Assembly: GCF_033708015.1 (NCBI RefSeq)
Contig: NZ_CP137920.1
Location: forward strand, 2,170,001 to 2,234,000
Direction of reading: 5' to 3'
DNA: 64,000 nt
Origin: Proteus vulgaris
GTDB taxonomy: Bacteria > Pseudomonadota > Gammaproteobacteria > Enterobacterales > Enterobacteriaceae
This document shows positions 46,615 to 56,207 of this stretch, one piece after another; positions within the stretch are counted from its first letter, which is position 1; every line of letters begins with the position of its first letter. The notes beneath the pieces are model-generated. The model worked only from the letters and a program-made list of their open reading frames with translations, was not told the DNA's origin and ran no database searches. Both the position numbers and the translations under genes were made by a program.

Positions 46615-48582
46615 ATGATTAACAATGACCACCTAACTCCGGTAGAGCCACCTGCATTAGATAAAGAAGCAAGCTCCGGCAATCGCCAACTTGCAGGTAT
46701 TTACCTGAAAATTACCACGACTCTTGCAATATTAATTTCGCTTTACGCTATTTATTCCAACGCTTTATCAAATACTCAAGAATTTTACCGTAATACGATT
46801 TTTCTTAGTGGTATTTTAATTTTAGGCTTTATTTTGTTTCCATTCTCTAAGCGTTTTTCAACGCCTAAATTTAATGGATGGGATTATCTTTTTATTGCTT
46901 TAACCTTAATCAGTTATGGTTATTTTTTCTTTAATTACGTTGATCTTCACGTCGTGAGAAAAAGTATTCCAAATACTACTGATTATGCCATGGCTATATT
47001 AGGCATTATTGTACTGTTTGAAGCTGCAAGAAGAACCACTGGATATTTCATTCCTGGGCTTGCAACTTTTGCCATTATCTACGCTTTATTTGGTCAGTAT
47101 TTTATGGGTATTTTCGGTCATGCAGGATTCTCTGTAGAAAGATTGTTATACCGTTTATTTATGACCAGTGAAGGTATTTTTGGGATCACCCTTTCAACCG
47201 CATCAACTGCGATTGTTGTCTTTATTCTTTTTGGCTCATTCTTAAGTGTGAGTGGCGCAACCGCGTTGTTTAATGACTTAGCACTTGCGCTTGCGGGTCG
47301 TCGCCGTGGTGGTCCTGCTCAAGTTGCTGTTATTTCATCTGCATTAACAGGTTCATTAAGTGGAAGTGCTGTCGCCAACGTAGCAACAACAGGGACTTTT
47401 ACCATTCCTTTAATGAAAAGCATTGGATTAACGCCTCGTTTTGCCGGTGCCGTAGAAGCAACCGCATCAACGGGCGGTATGATAATGCCCCCTATTATGG
47501 GTGCTGCTGCATTTATTATGGCGGGCTTTTTAGGTATTTCTTATACCACAATTGTTATTGCCGCGATTATTCCAGCGTTGTTGTATTACGCCGCGTTAAT
47601 TATGGCGATTGATATCGAAGCCAAAAAACAAGGATTAAAAGGATTAAGTAAAGAGAATATTCCACAAGTGAAAGCGGTATTAAAAGCGCGTGGTTTATTA
47701 TTACTGCCTTTAGTTATTGTTATCGGTACCTTATTAGTCGGTAAAACACCTATTTACGCAGGTTTCTTAGGTATTCTAACTATTATTGTTGCAAGTTGGA
47801 TAACGCCTGATAAATCAGTCCGTATGACATTAACGAAAGTCGCTGATGCCTTAGCTGAAGCTGCTCGTGGCTCGGTTCAGGTCACTGTTGCTTGTGCTGC
47901 GATTGGTGTCATTATCTGTGTTGTTACGATGACAGGTATTGGTGCAACATTGGCATTTAATATCGTTTCAATGACAGATAACACATTATGGATGATCTTA
48001 TTAGTCGTGATGCTGGTGTGTATTGTATTAAGTATGGGTTTACCTTCAACGGCGTTATATATTGTTGTAGCCGTTACAGTGTCACCTATCTTAATAAAAG
48101 CAGGTGTAATGCCTTTAGCGGCGCACTTCTTTGTTTTCTGGTTTGGTGCTTTATCCAATATTACACCACCCGTCGCTTTAGCAAGTTATACCGCAGCCAG
48201 CATTGCCAGAGCTGATCCAATGCAAACATCATGGGATGCGGTTCGTTTAGCACTTCCCGGTTTTATTATTCCGTTTATTTTAGTCTATAACCCTGCTTTA
48301 CTGATGCAAGGTGATAATTTAGGTGTACTTTCTGTTGGATTAATGATTATTAGTGCATTAATCGGAATTTATGCGCTAAGTATCGCAACGGCAAACTTCT
48401 GGATGATTAAAACAACGTGGTTTGAGCGTATTGCATTTGCAGCAGCGGCAATTCTAATGATTAAACCGGGATTATATACCGACCTTTTAGGTGTTGCCTT
48501 GATCCTATTAACTGGTGCATTCCATTTATTACGGTCTAAAAAACAGTTAGCCAATATGGAGCATGCATCTGGAGAAAATTAG
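46615..48582 (+). CDS. TRAP transporter fused permease (4TM/12TM type)
   Basis: A 655-residue inner membrane protein in which the small and large TRAP subunits are fused, typical of TAXI systems. Four N-terminal helices are followed by the large-subunit region with RRRGGPAQVAVISSALTGSLSGSAVANVATTGTFTIPLMKSIG, EATASTGGMIMPPIMGAAAFIMA and the mirrored MGLPSTALYIVVAVTVSPIL..FWFGALSNITPPVALASYTAASIA. It uses an ion gradient to drive substrate uptake. GGAG precedes the ATG, and the stop TAG is followed directly by the ATG of the regulator. Confidence 0.95.
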   Translation: MINNDHLTPVEPPALDKEASSGNRQLAGIYLKITTTLAILISLYAIYSNALSNTQEFYRNTIFLSGILILGFILFPFSKRFSTPKFNGWDYLFIALTLISYGYFFFNYVDLHVVRKSIPNTTDYAMAILGIIVLFEAARRTTGYFIPGLATFAIIYALFGQYFMGIFGHAGFSVERLLYRLFMTSEGIFGITLSTASTAIVVFILFGSFLSVSGATALFNDLALALAGRRRGGPAQVAVISSALTGSLSGSAVANVATTGTFTIPLMKSIGLTPRFAGAVEATASTGGMIMPPIMGAAAFIMAGFLGISYTTIVIAAIIPALLYYAALIMAIDIEAKKQGLKGLSKENIPQVKAVLKARGLLLLPLVIVIGTLLVGKTPIYAGFLGILTIIVASWITPDKSVRMTLTKVADALAEAARGSVQVTVACAAIGVIICVVTMTGIGATLAFNIVSMTDNTLWMILLVVMLVCIVLSMGLPSTALYIVVAVTVSPILIKAGVMPLAAHFFVFWFGALSNITPPVALASYTAASIARADPMQTSWDAVRLALPGFIIPFILVYNPALLMQGDNLGVLSVGLMIISALIGIYALSIATANFWMIKTTWFERIAFAAAAILMIKPGLYTDLLGVALILLTGAFHLLRSKKQLANMEHASGEN

Positions 48583-49293
48583 ATGATACAAAAGATCTCA
48601 CGCCAAAAAGCGTCGCATCAAATTCTTGAGCAGATAAAGCAAAATATCAGTAACGGGACTTACCCTATTGGTGAAAAGTTACCCTCTGAAAATGTACTTG
48701 CTGATGCCTTTGGTGTCAGTCGAGTTCCCATCAGAGAAGCATTAGGTGTCTTAGAAGCCAGTGGCATAGTGACCTCACGCCAAGGGGGCGGTCGTCGTGT
48801 TATTGATCACTCTATACTCAGTAAATATGAACCACTGGTTATGGAAATTGCTTGCCCTGAAGAGATAGATTCACTGCTTGAAATGCGTGAGGTCATTGAA
48901 CATGAAGCGGCTGCTATTGCCGCTTTACGTCGAACGCCAGAAGAATTACGCGCTATCGAAAATGCCCACGATGCCTTTGTTTTAGCAACAAGACAAAACA
49001 AAAGTATTGGTCATAAAGAAGACTATCAATTTCATCGCGCTATTATGGTTGCCGCTCATAATCCTTTTTTTGTCCGGATTTTAGATAACTTACACGAACT
49101 TTACCTTGGCGTATTAATGTATTCGTTAAGTAAAAACAGAGGACGAGATACTGAGATTGAGCGAGTGATTGCAGAACATGAGGCAATTGTTGAATCTATA
49201 CGCCAACAAGATCACGATGAAACAAGCCATAGAATGCGTCTTCATTTAACCAATGTACGTGGCAAATTAAAGCGCTTACAACAAGAACCCTGA
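48583..49293 (+). CDS. FadR-subfamily GntR transcriptional regulator
   Basis: 236 residues: N-terminal winged HTH (LPSENVLADAFGVSRVPIREALGVLEASGIVTSRQGGGRRV) and a C-terminal all-helical FCD ligand domain (LLEMREVIEHEAAAIAAL, DYQFHRAIMVAAHNPFFVRI, EHEAIVESIRQQDHDET) whose Asp/His residues usually hold a metal and bind a carboxylate ligand. It starts at the base after the permease stop. It probably represses its own operon through a TTGTATACAA-like site, with the transported acid as inducer; this is inference. Confidence 0.93.
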   Translation: MIQKISRQKASHQILEQIKQNISNGTYPIGEKLPSENVLADAFGVSRVPIREALGVLEASGIVTSRQGGGRRVIDHSILSKYEPLVMEIACPEEIDSLLEMREVIEHEAAAIAALRRTPEELRAIENAHDAFVLATRQNKSIGHKEDYQFHRAIMVAAHNPFFVRILDNLHELYLGVLMYSLSKNRGRDTEIERVIAEHEAIVESIRQQDHDETSHRMRLHLTNVRGKLKRLQQEP

Positions 49294-49323
49294 TAATTTA
49301 AAATTGATAAAATGGATAATATT

Positions 49324-50514
49324 ATGACTTATGACGTGATTATTATTGGTGCGGGATTAGTCGGATTAGGGGTTGCAAGTGCGCTACAAGAGAGCCAACC
49401 TGAACTAAAATTACTCGTGATTGATAAGGAATCAGGCCCTGCGGTTCACCAAAGTGGACATAACAGTAATGTTGTTCATTCAGGTATTTATTATACACCA
49501 GGGAGCCTTAAAGCAAGGCTGGCAAAACAAGGTAACATGACAACCTATGCGTTTTGCCAACAACATAATCTCTATTATGACCGTTGTGGCAAAGTGATTG
49601 TTGCGACCAATGAAAAAGAGTTAGAAGCGTTAGAAAATATCTATCAACGTGGCATTGCAAACGGACTTGAAGTAATCAAAATGACTGAAGCAGAGCTTAA
49701 ATTGAGAGAACCTTACGTTAATGGTATAGCGGCTCTATTAGTTCCTGATGCAGGTATTGTCAATTATCCTGAAATTGCAGCGAAACACGTTGAAATTATT
49801 CAATCACGTCGCGGTGAATTTGCGTTTGGACAAGCGGTTACAGCAATTAATGAAACCGATGATACTGTCACTGTTACAACCTCCAATAACCAATTTACAG
49901 GCAAATGGTTAATTAATTGCGCCGGTTTATTTAGTGATCGTATTGCTAAAATGGCAGGTTATGACACAGGCATGAAAATAGTCCCATTTCGTGGTGAATA
50001 TTTTATGCTTAACGCGAATAAAAACTACTTAGTAAACCATCTTATCTACCCTGTTCCTAACCCTGATTTTCCTTTCTTAGGTGTGCACTTTACACGCATG
50101 TATAACGGACACCGCGACGTTGGGCCTAATGCGGTATTAGCTTTTAAGCGTGAAGGTTATAAAAAAAGCGACATTAACTTAAAAGATCTTGCTGAAGTTC
50201 TCACTTATAAAGGATTTTGGAAAATTGCAGGTAATTATTTAGGTGAAGGAATGGCAGAGCTTCGTCGTTCATATTCCCGTAAATTATTTACTGCAAATGC
50301 ACAAAAACTCATTCCTGATTTACGTGAAGCCGATATTCATCCAGGTCCCGCAGGTGTTCGGGCTCAAGCCTTAACTCGTGAAGGGAAATTAGTGGACGAC
50401 TTCCATTTTGTAAAAGGTAAACGCTCACTGCATGTTTGTAATGCTCCATCACCTGCCGCAACAGCATCTATTGAAATAGGCAGAGAAATAGTCAGAGAGC
50501 ATTTTTCTTTGTAA
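49324..50514 (+). CDS. lhgO: L-2-hydroxyglutarate oxidase-like FAD enzyme
   Basis: 396 residues from the ATG at 49324 (MTYDVIIIGAGLVGLG), with GGAT upstream; an ATG four codons earlier lacks a binding site. The DAO-family FAD site (IIGAGLVGLGVASAL) and LhgO signatures HQSGHNSNVVHSGIYYTPGSLKA, FRGEYF, YPVPNPDFPFLGVHFTRM, VGPNAVLAFKREGY and PGPAGVRAQAL are all present. LhgO oxidises L-2-hydroxyglutarate to 2-oxoglutarate and feeds electrons to the quinone pool. In E. coli it works with GlaH and GabDTP; here it is attached to a TRAP importer and a FadR-type regulator, which suggests use of an external 2-hydroxy acid. Confidence 0.88.
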   Translation: MTYDVIIIGAGLVGLGVASALQESQPELKLLVIDKESGPAVHQSGHNSNVVHSGIYYTPGSLKARLAKQGNMTTYAFCQQHNLYYDRCGKVIVATNEKELEALENIYQRGIANGLEVIKMTEAELKLREPYVNGIAALLVPDAGIVNYPEIAAKHVEIIQSRRGEFAFGQAVTAINETDDTVTVTTSNNQFTGKWLINCAGLFSDRIAKMAGYDTGMKIVPFRGEYFMLNANKNYLVNHLIYPVPNPDFPFLGVHFTRMYNGHRDVGPNAVLAFKREGYKKSDINLKDLAEVLTYKGFWKIAGNYLGEGMAELRRSYSRKLFTANAQKLIPDLREADIHPGPAGVRAQALTREGKLVDDFHFVKGKRSLHVCNAPSPAATASIEIGREIVREHFSL

Positions 50515-50539
50515 TTGAAAAAATATTACGCGTTAAAAC

Positions 50540-50575
50540 AATAAATAGCACTGAAATTAATCGGTGCTATTTATT
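50540..50575. terminator. Bidirectional terminator between lhgO and the LysR gene
   Basis: 12-bp stem AATAAATAGCAC (50540-50551) with GTGCTATTTATT (50564-50575); A/T-rich on both sides, serving two convergent genes. Confidence 0.8.
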
Positions 50576-50580
50576 TTATA

Positions 50581-51459
50581 TCACTCATTACATTCTTTTT
50601 GCGCTTCACTTATTAACCACTGTTGAAATATTTCCATTGAGGCTGTCATTGGCTTTGATTTTAAATAGGTTAGCCAATATTTTCCCATTTCAACTTCTAT
50701 TTTAAAGGGTTGTATTAACTGACCATGTTTAATTTCTCTTGAAAACATTTTTGCGGGTGCTAATGCAACTCCCCCCTCATAAATTGCACTTTCAACCATC
50801 AAGCGGGAAGAGTCAAAAATAGCCCCCGTTATTTTTATCGGCGACATATCTGCTTTTTCAAACCATTGTAACCACTCATCTTCTCGATAAGAACGATAGA
50901 GATTTTCATTTATTAAATCAGTCGGATGCTGTAAACGTTTCGCCGTATTTAATGAACATAACACCGTCAATGGTGCAGAAAATAATGTTTTATTATGCGT
51001 CAATGGCCATAAGCCTTCACCAAATCGGATCGCAAAATCTAATCCTTCAGTAGCCAAATTAACCACATTATTATTAGTTCTTAAATTCACTTCTATTCTT
51101 GGATATAACTGCCTAAATTCAGTCAATCTGGGTAATAGCCATCCCACAGCAAATGTGCCGACAGCCGCAATTGAAACAACATCGCGATATTCACCACGTT
51201 CAAATTGCTTAAACACACGCTCAATATCACTAAAAGCCGTTGTTAATACAGAAAATAAAATCTGAGCATCATCCGTCATTTCTAAGCCCCGAGGTAAGCG
51301 CTTAAAAAGAATAACGCCAAGTCGCTCTTCTAACATTCTCACTTGTTGGCTAACAGCCCCTTGAGTGACATACAGCTCTAATGCTGCTTTGGTGAAATTA
51401 AGGTGTCTTGCTGAAGTTTCAAATGCACGTAATGCATTTAGGGGGAGATGAGTTCGCAT
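50581..51459 (-). CDS. cumR: AmpR-type LysR regulator of the beta-lactamase
   Basis: 292 residues from the ATG at 51459, with AAGGG five bases upstream; an ATG five codons earlier lacks a binding site. N-terminal HTH (LPLNALRAFETSARHLNFTKAALELYVTQGAVSQQVRMLEERLGVILFKRLPRGL) and effector domain match AmpR, including VGTFAVGWLLPRL, EGLDFAIRFGEGLW, SYREDEW and YWLTYLKSKP. AmpR-type proteins sense muropeptides and switch the divergent beta-lactamase gene from repression to induction. Known as CumR in P. vulgaris and HugR in P. penneri; the symbol depends on the species. Confidence 0.9.
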   Translation of the reverse strand: MRTHLPLNALRAFETSARHLNFTKAALELYVTQGAVSQQVRMLEERLGVILFKRLPRGLEMTDDAQILFSVLTTAFSDIERVFKQFERGEYRDVVSIAAVGTFAVGWLLPRLTEFRQLYPRIEVNLRTNNNVVNLATEGLDFAIRFGEGLWPLTHNKTLFSAPLTVLCSLNTAKRLQHPTDLINENLYRSYREDEWLQWFEKADMSPIKITGAIFDSSRLMVESAIYEGGVALAPAKMFSREIKHGQLIQPFKIEVEMGKYWLTYLKSKPMTASMEIFQQWLISEAQKECNE

Positions 51460-51496
51460 AATACCCTTAGTCATTAGATTTTCTATAAGCTAAAGT

Positions 51497-51566
51497 GATT
51501 TATTATCGATTGTCAATAAATCAATTAAATAGGATATTTGCACTTATAAATAAACGGCTCTATATC
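51497..51566. promoter_or_regulatory. LysR-type operator and beta-lactamase promoter
   Basis: An inverted repeat GATTTAT-N12-ATAAATC spans 51497-51522 and contains a T-N11-A type core, in the position expected for the AmpR-like site. A promoter follows: -35 TTGCAC (51538-51543), 17-bp spacer, -10 TATATC (51561-51566), about 64 bp before the bla start. The operator covers the region upstream of -35, which suits activation. Confidence 0.6.
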
Positions 51567-51629
51567 TACTCAATAACTGTCTATTTATATTGATATTTTT
51601 TCATCAACTTAATATGAGCAACAATAACT

Positions 51630-52541
51630 ATGTTTAAAATAACATTTCGCCAAGCAGCCACGATCACAGTTTCATTAATATCTCTATTGGCATCTCCAAT
51701 ACTATGGGCTAACACCAATAATACGATTGAAGCGCAATTAAGTACGCTTGAAAAATATAGCCAAGGTCGTTTAGGCGTTGCTTTAATCAACACGGAAGAT
51801 AACTCACAAATAACATATCGGGGTGAAGAACGCTTTGCGATGGCAAGTACAAGCAAGGTTATGGCTGTTGCTGCTATTTTAAAAGAAAGTGAAAAACAAG
51901 CTGGATTATTAGATAAGAATATTACGATTACAAAATCTGATTTAGTCGCTTACAGCCCTATTACAGAAAAACATTTAGTAACAGGAATGTCTTTGGCTGA
52001 ATTAAGTGCTGCTACATTACAATATAGTGATAATACAGCAATGAACAAAATATTAGATTATTTAGGGGGTCCAGCCAAAGTCACTCAATTTGCACGCTCA
52101 ATTAATGATGTGACATATCGCCTAGATCGTAAAGAGCCTGAATTAAATACAGCAATTCATGGTGACCCTCGTGATACAACATCTCCAATTGCCATGGCTA
52201 AAAGTCTTCAAGTATTGGCATTAGGTGACGCTCTGGGCGGATCTCAACGTCAACAACTGGTTACTTGGTTAAAAGGTAATACAACAGGTGATCACAGTAT
52301 TAAAGCCGGTTTACCAAAACAGTGGATTGTTGGGGATAAAACGGGCAGTGGTGACTATGGTACGACTAACGACATTGCTGTGATTTGGCCTGACAATCAT
52401 GCACCATTAATTTTAGTCGTCTATTTCACACAACAAAGACAAGATGCAAAACACCGTAAAGATATTATTGCTAAGGTAGCAGAAATTGTAACAAAACCAT
52501 TTATCACATCACAAAAAAATAGGAATAACACGCTATTGTAA
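51630..52541 (+). CDS. Class A beta-lactamase, HugA/CumA type (inducible cephalosporinase)
   Basis: A 303-residue precursor with a signal peptide ending near PILWA (residue 27). All class A motifs are present: STSK with catalytic Ser at residue 73, YSDN (132-135), EPELN with the general-base Glu (169) and KTGSG (237-241); the Ser after KTG is typical of extended-spectrum chromosomal enzymes of Proteus. It hydrolyses penicillins and oxyimino-cephalosporins in the periplasm. The divergent AmpR-type gene and operator indicate inducible expression. The C-terminal tail ([12 protein letters not shown]) may be specific to this strain. Exact allele cannot be named without a database. Confidence 0.93.
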   Translation: MFKITFRQAATITVSLISLLASPILWANTNNTIEAQLSTLEKYSQGRLGVALINTEDNSQITYRGEERFAMASTSKVMAVAAILKESEKQAGLLDKNITITKSDLVAYSPITEKHLVTGMSLAELSAATLQYSDNTAMNKILDYLGGPAKVTQFARSINDVTYRLDRKEPELNTAIHGDPRDTTSPIAMAKSLQVLALGDALGGSQRQQLVTWLKGNTTGDHSIKAGLPKQWIVGDKTGSGDYGTTNDIAVIWPDNHAPLILVVYFTQQRQDAKHRKDIIAKVAEIVTKPFITSQKNRNNTLL

Positions 52542-52555
52542 ACATCAATAACAAT

Positions 52556-52594
52556 AAAAAAGCTGAGTACAAATCTTGTTTGTCTCAGCTTTTT
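52556..52594 (+). terminator. Terminator of the beta-lactamase gene
   Basis: Stem AAAAAGCTGAG (52556-52566) with CTCAGCTTTTT (52584-52594), followed by T-rich sequence. Confidence 0.88.
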
Positions 52595-52678
52595 TGCTTT
52601 ATTTTTTATTTTATCTTTAATCTAACTTTGCTATGCAATGTGTATTAAATCATCTCAAATAAGATAGTTGTTATCATA

Positions 52679-53143
52679 TTAAAGGGGTAAAGCAAAACTC
52701 ACTTTTACCGTTTCCATGGGGACTTCTGTTTTTATACTTTGGATGCTTGGAATTTGCGTTAAATAATCGGCATGAAAGCGGCGATAGGTTGCTAAATCTT
52801 TAGTCACAATTCGAATAAGCGCATCGCATTCACCTGCCATTAAATGACACTCAACCACTTCAGGTAATACCTTGATAGCCTTTACAAATTCTTCAATAGT
52901 TTCCGCATCTTGAGCTCTAAACCAAATTCGAGCAAATAAAGATAATCCTGCATCAACCTTACCACCATCTAATACAGCAACATAGCGAGTGATCACACCC
53001 GACTCTTCGAGTAAACGCACACGACGAAGACAAGGAGAAGGTGAAAGCCCAACCTCTTTTGCTAGCTCAATGTTCTGGATTTTGCCATCACGTTGAAGCA
53101 CCTGCAAAATATGCTTATCTATCTTATCTAATTTTATTGACAT
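52679..53143 (-). CDS. Lrp/AsnC family transcriptional regulator
   Basis: 154 residues from the ATG at 53143 (a TTG one codon earlier is possible). HTH domain LDKIDKHILQVLQRDGKIQNIELAKEVGLSPSPCLRRVRLLEESGVITRYVAVLD and RAM ligand domain with VVECHLMAGECDALIRIVTKDLATYRRFHADYL. Such regulators sense amino acids. It is divergent from a LysE/RhtB exporter gene, the standard arrangement for an exporter switched on by its own substrate. Confidence 0.93.
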   Translation of the reverse strand: MSIKLDKIDKHILQVLQRDGKIQNIELAKEVGLSPSPCLRRVRLLEESGVITRYVAVLDGGKVDAGLSLFARIWFRAQDAETIEEFVKAIKVLPEVVECHLMAGECDALIRIVTKDLATYRRFHADYLTQIPSIQSIKTEVPMETVKVSFALPL

Positions 53144-53304
53144 CAAAGATTAACCTTAATTCTATTTGTGGAATTTTATTGCCAATTAATTCTTTTTGTT
53201 AGCAACAAAGCAACCCGATTTTTTCGAAAACATCATATAATCTTTCCGCTAAATTTCACAGCAAAAACGATATTTCTCTTAAACTCTCTCTATCAGGTGA
53301 AAAG

Positions 53305-53916
53305 ATGGAATTTAACACTTTATTATTATTCGCACTGACGGTTCTACCGCTTATCTGTACGCCTGGGCCCGATATTCTTTTTATTTCATCCCAAGGGCTA
53401 TCGGGTGGTATGAAATCAGCATGGATTGCTAATACTGGCGTTATATCAGGCTATTTAACCCATGCATTACTGAGTGCATTAGGGCTTGCAGCCTTAGTAT
53501 CAGCATCCCCCATTTTATTTCATTTACTCAAATGGGTTGGTGTGTTCTATATCAGTTATCTTGCAGCCAAAATGTTGATATCTGCCTGCAAAAAAGGCCA
53601 ATTAGCCCTTGATGCATCAAAAACCTCTCACCTATTTCGTAAAGGTTTTTTAACCAGTTTTTTAAACCCCAAAGGACTCTTAGTTTATCTCGCTATTTTA
53701 CCAAACTTTATTGATAATCATAATGATATCGCGACACAATCATTACTGTTATCTGGGATATTTATCACGACTTGCTTAATTATTTATGGTCTGCTCGGTA
53801 CCTTTTTTGCTTATATTGGTTTAAAAGGCGGTTTTAGTGAAAAACGTCGCCGCTGTAATGATGGCATTGCAGGTGGATTACTCACTTTTGCGGCAATTAA
53901 TCTGGCTTTAAATTAG
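53305..53916 (+). CDS. LysE/RhtB family amino acid exporter
   Basis: 203 residues, six predicted membrane segments, with the RhtB family start ALTVLPLICTPGPDILFISSQGLSGGMKSAWIANTGVISGYLTHALLSALGLAAL and the GVFYISYLAAKML segment. Exports amino acids or derivatives; the substrate is not clear from sequence. Divergent from the Lrp-type regulator with a 161-bp gap. AGGTG precedes the ATG. Confidence 0.92.
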   Translation: MEFNTLLLFALTVLPLICTPGPDILFISSQGLSGGMKSAWIANTGVISGYLTHALLSALGLAALVSASPILFHLLKWVGVFYISYLAAKMLISACKKGQLALDASKTSHLFRKGFLTSFLNPKGLLVYLAILPNFIDNHNDIATQSLLLSGIFITTCLIIYGLLGTFFAYIGLKGGFSEKRRRCNDGIAGGLLTFAAINLALN

Positions 53917-53972
53917 CCTTAATCCTAAGCACTATTTATTATTCTAGTCAGAATTTGACCACAAGAATGCCT

Positions 53973-54542
53973 CTATTTAAGTGGTCGAATATCTGCCCAT
54001 AATAATTGGCAATTTGTGGTTAACGGTCTTATTTCACCTTCTCGAATATCAGGTAACCACCAAGCCCCCTGTCCTTTTGATAAACGCTGACAAGTCGCGC
54101 CTATTAAAGCCCATTCACCTTGAGTGACATAAATTAATCCAGCATGAGAACTAGGTAAAATAAGCGGTTGTGTGACTAGCGTTGTATCTGCTTTCCAACA
54201 CGTCCGACGTACCATAATATTTAAGCACTTTACGCTACCTTTAATAAGTTCAGATTTAACATGGATATCACCTGAAAAATCAAAAGGCTGATAAGAGTCT
54301 GTAACGGAATGACTAAGAAAACCGGGGCTATTTAAATTGATACCATTACCTTCTAATAGCACCATTTGCCGTTCAATATCAGGAAACTGACCTAATGAGC
54401 TATTCTCTTCGATAGAGGTTAAACACGCTCGCCATGAAAAATCATTATTAACCGGCCAACATACAATTTCTTGCGTTGTGCCTTTTTGATTACTCCATGG
54501 TATAAACGGTAACTCTTGTTGATCAAAACAACGTAGCTTCAT
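53973..54542 (-). CDS. HutD/Ves family protein
   Basis: 189 residues from the ATG at 54542, which follows a perfect AGGAGG by five bases. HutD/Ves cupin-like features: MKLRCFDQQELPFIPWSNQKGTTQEIVCWP (family: W.NGGG.T.EI), FSWRACLTSIEENSSLGQFPDIERQMVLLEGNGINL, and FDFSGD. Here NGGG is NQKG. Ves is a cold- and stress-linked protein of E. coli of unclear activity; HutD proteins lie in histidine-use operons, but no hut genes are nearby. Confidence 0.85.
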   Translation of the reverse strand: MKLRCFDQQELPFIPWSNQKGTTQEIVCWPVNNDFSWRACLTSIEENSSLGQFPDIERQMVLLEGNGINLNSPGFLSHSVTDSYQPFDFSGDIHVKSELIKGSVKCLNIMVRRTCWKADTTLVTQPLILPSSHAGLIYVTQGEWALIGATCQRLSKGQGAWWLPDIREGEIRPLTTNCQLLWADIRPLK

Positions 54543-54655
54543 TGTATCCTCCTGCAATATCTGGCATCAGTCTGATAATGAGGTTAAGAATTAATCATTG
54601 GAGATTACCGTCAATAAATCAATAAATAACTTTTAAAAATGTGCGCTGACGTCAG

Positions 54656-56071
54656 CTATTTACGTCGTAATTTCCTGCACCCTTCACCAATAATTTCCAT
54701 TCCTTTTTCAGTACGATTATTCCATTGAAAAGAGGAATTTAAACGAAAGGCATGATTAAATTGAGAGCTAGTGGAAAACATTGAACCCGGTGCAATACTG
54801 ACACCTCTTTCTAATGCAAAGTGATAAAGTTTATTCGCATCAAATGTTGATTCAAACTCTAACCAAAGAAAATATCCTCCTGATGGAATATTCACTTTCA
54901 CATCTTCTGGTAAATACGTTTGTATCGCCTGCAACATACGATAACGCCGTTGTTCTAATAATAATCTTAATCGGCGAAGATGCGTATCGTAGCCACCTTG
55001 TGACAAATAATCAGCAATAGCTTGTTGTGTTGGCATACTGGCAGACACAGTACTCATCATTTGTAACTGCTGTATTTTTGTTGCATGTTTTCCAGCTGCA
55101 ACCCAGCCCACACGAAACCCAGGTGCAAGACATTTAGAAAATGAAGCACAATGTAAAACGCTATTTGTTTTATCAAAACCTTTTACTGGCATAGGTGCTT
55201 TTTGACTATTATAGAGTTCTCCATAGACATCATCTTCGATTAGCGTTATCTGTTTCCTCGCCAAAATATCCACTAGCCTTATTTTATTTTCATCAGGCAT
55301 TGTCCCACCTAATGGATTTTGACAATGACTCATTAACCAACAGGCTTTAATATCGTATTGTTCAACGACTTTTTCGAGTTCATCTAAACAAATTCCTGTT
55401 ACGGGATCGGTTCTAATGGCAATCGCTTTTAATCGTAAACGTTCAATGGCTTGTAATGCACCATAAAATGCGGGTGATTCAATCACAACCCAATCACCCG
55501 GTTCGGTAACCGCTTGCAAACTAAAACTGAGTGATTCCATTGCACCCGCAGTAATCACAATATCATCAGGAGAGACATGAATTCCTTGTAATGCATAGCG
55601 TTGCGCAATGTTACGGCGTAACTTTTCATTTCCTGGTGGAAGATTGATCACGGAACTTTGAGGTGCTAAATGCCTTGCGGCAGAAGCCAATGCACTACTT
55701 AATTTAGGCTGAATGAATAAACTGGGATCGGGAAAAGCAGAACCAAAAGGAATAATTTCAGGATCTTTACACGCTTGAAGTACATTGAAAATGGAGGTGC
55801 TTATTTCAACATTTTCACTCATGTGTAACCCTTTACTGGCTGTCACTTGACCAAAGCGTGTATTACGATGTGCAACATAATAACCGGATTGTGGTCGCGC
55901 GGTTATCCATCCTTGGCTTTCTAATAACTGATACGATTGCAAAACGGTCATTAAGCTTAAACCTGATTGTTTCACCGTATCCCGCAATGAAGGTAAACGG
56001 TCGCCAGATTGCCAGATATTATCTTCAATTTGTTGGCGTATTTGCGCTGCAAGCTGTTCATATCGAGTCAT
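54656..56071 (-). CDS. MocR-type GntR/aminotransferase regulator
   Basis: 471 residues: N-terminal GntR winged HTH (MTRYEQLAAQIRQQIEDNIWQSGDRLPSLRDTVKQSGLSLMTVLQSYQLLESQGWI) fused to a fold-type I aminotransferase-like domain with LIEDDVYGELY and the PLP-binding Lys in HCASFSKCLAPGFRVGWVAAG. MocR proteins bind PLP and regulate often divergent genes. It is divergent from the bd-type oxidase operon with 136 bp between, which makes that operon a possible target. Confidence 0.92.
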   Translation of the reverse strand: MTRYEQLAAQIRQQIEDNIWQSGDRLPSLRDTVKQSGLSLMTVLQSYQLLESQGWITARPQSGYYVAHRNTRFGQVTASKGLHMSENVEISTSIFNVLQACKDPEIIPFGSAFPDPSLFIQPKLSSALASAARHLAPQSSVINLPPGNEKLRRNIAQRYALQGIHVSPDDIVITAGAMESLSFSLQAVTEPGDWVVIESPAFYGALQAIERLRLKAIAIRTDPVTGICLDELEKVVEQYDIKACWLMSHCQNPLGGTMPDENKIRLVDILARKQITLIEDDVYGELYNSQKAPMPVKGFDKTNSVLHCASFSKCLAPGFRVGWVAAGKHATKIQQLQMMSTVSASMPTQQAIADYLSQGGYDTHLRRLRLLLEQRRYRMLQAIQTYLPEDVKVNIPSGGYFLWLEFESTFDANKLYHFALERGVSIAPGSMFSTSSQFNHAFRLNSSFQWNNRTEKGMEIIGEGCRKLRRK

Positions 56072-56207
56072 ATAAAACTGTTTACCTCAGAACTGTTATA
56101 GTCATTTTTAAACTTATTGTCACTATTATAGTTTACTGTCATATGGTCTACTAATCCACACGATTTACCTGCAATTTACATTTTTATATCTATAAAACGA
56201 GGTTTTT

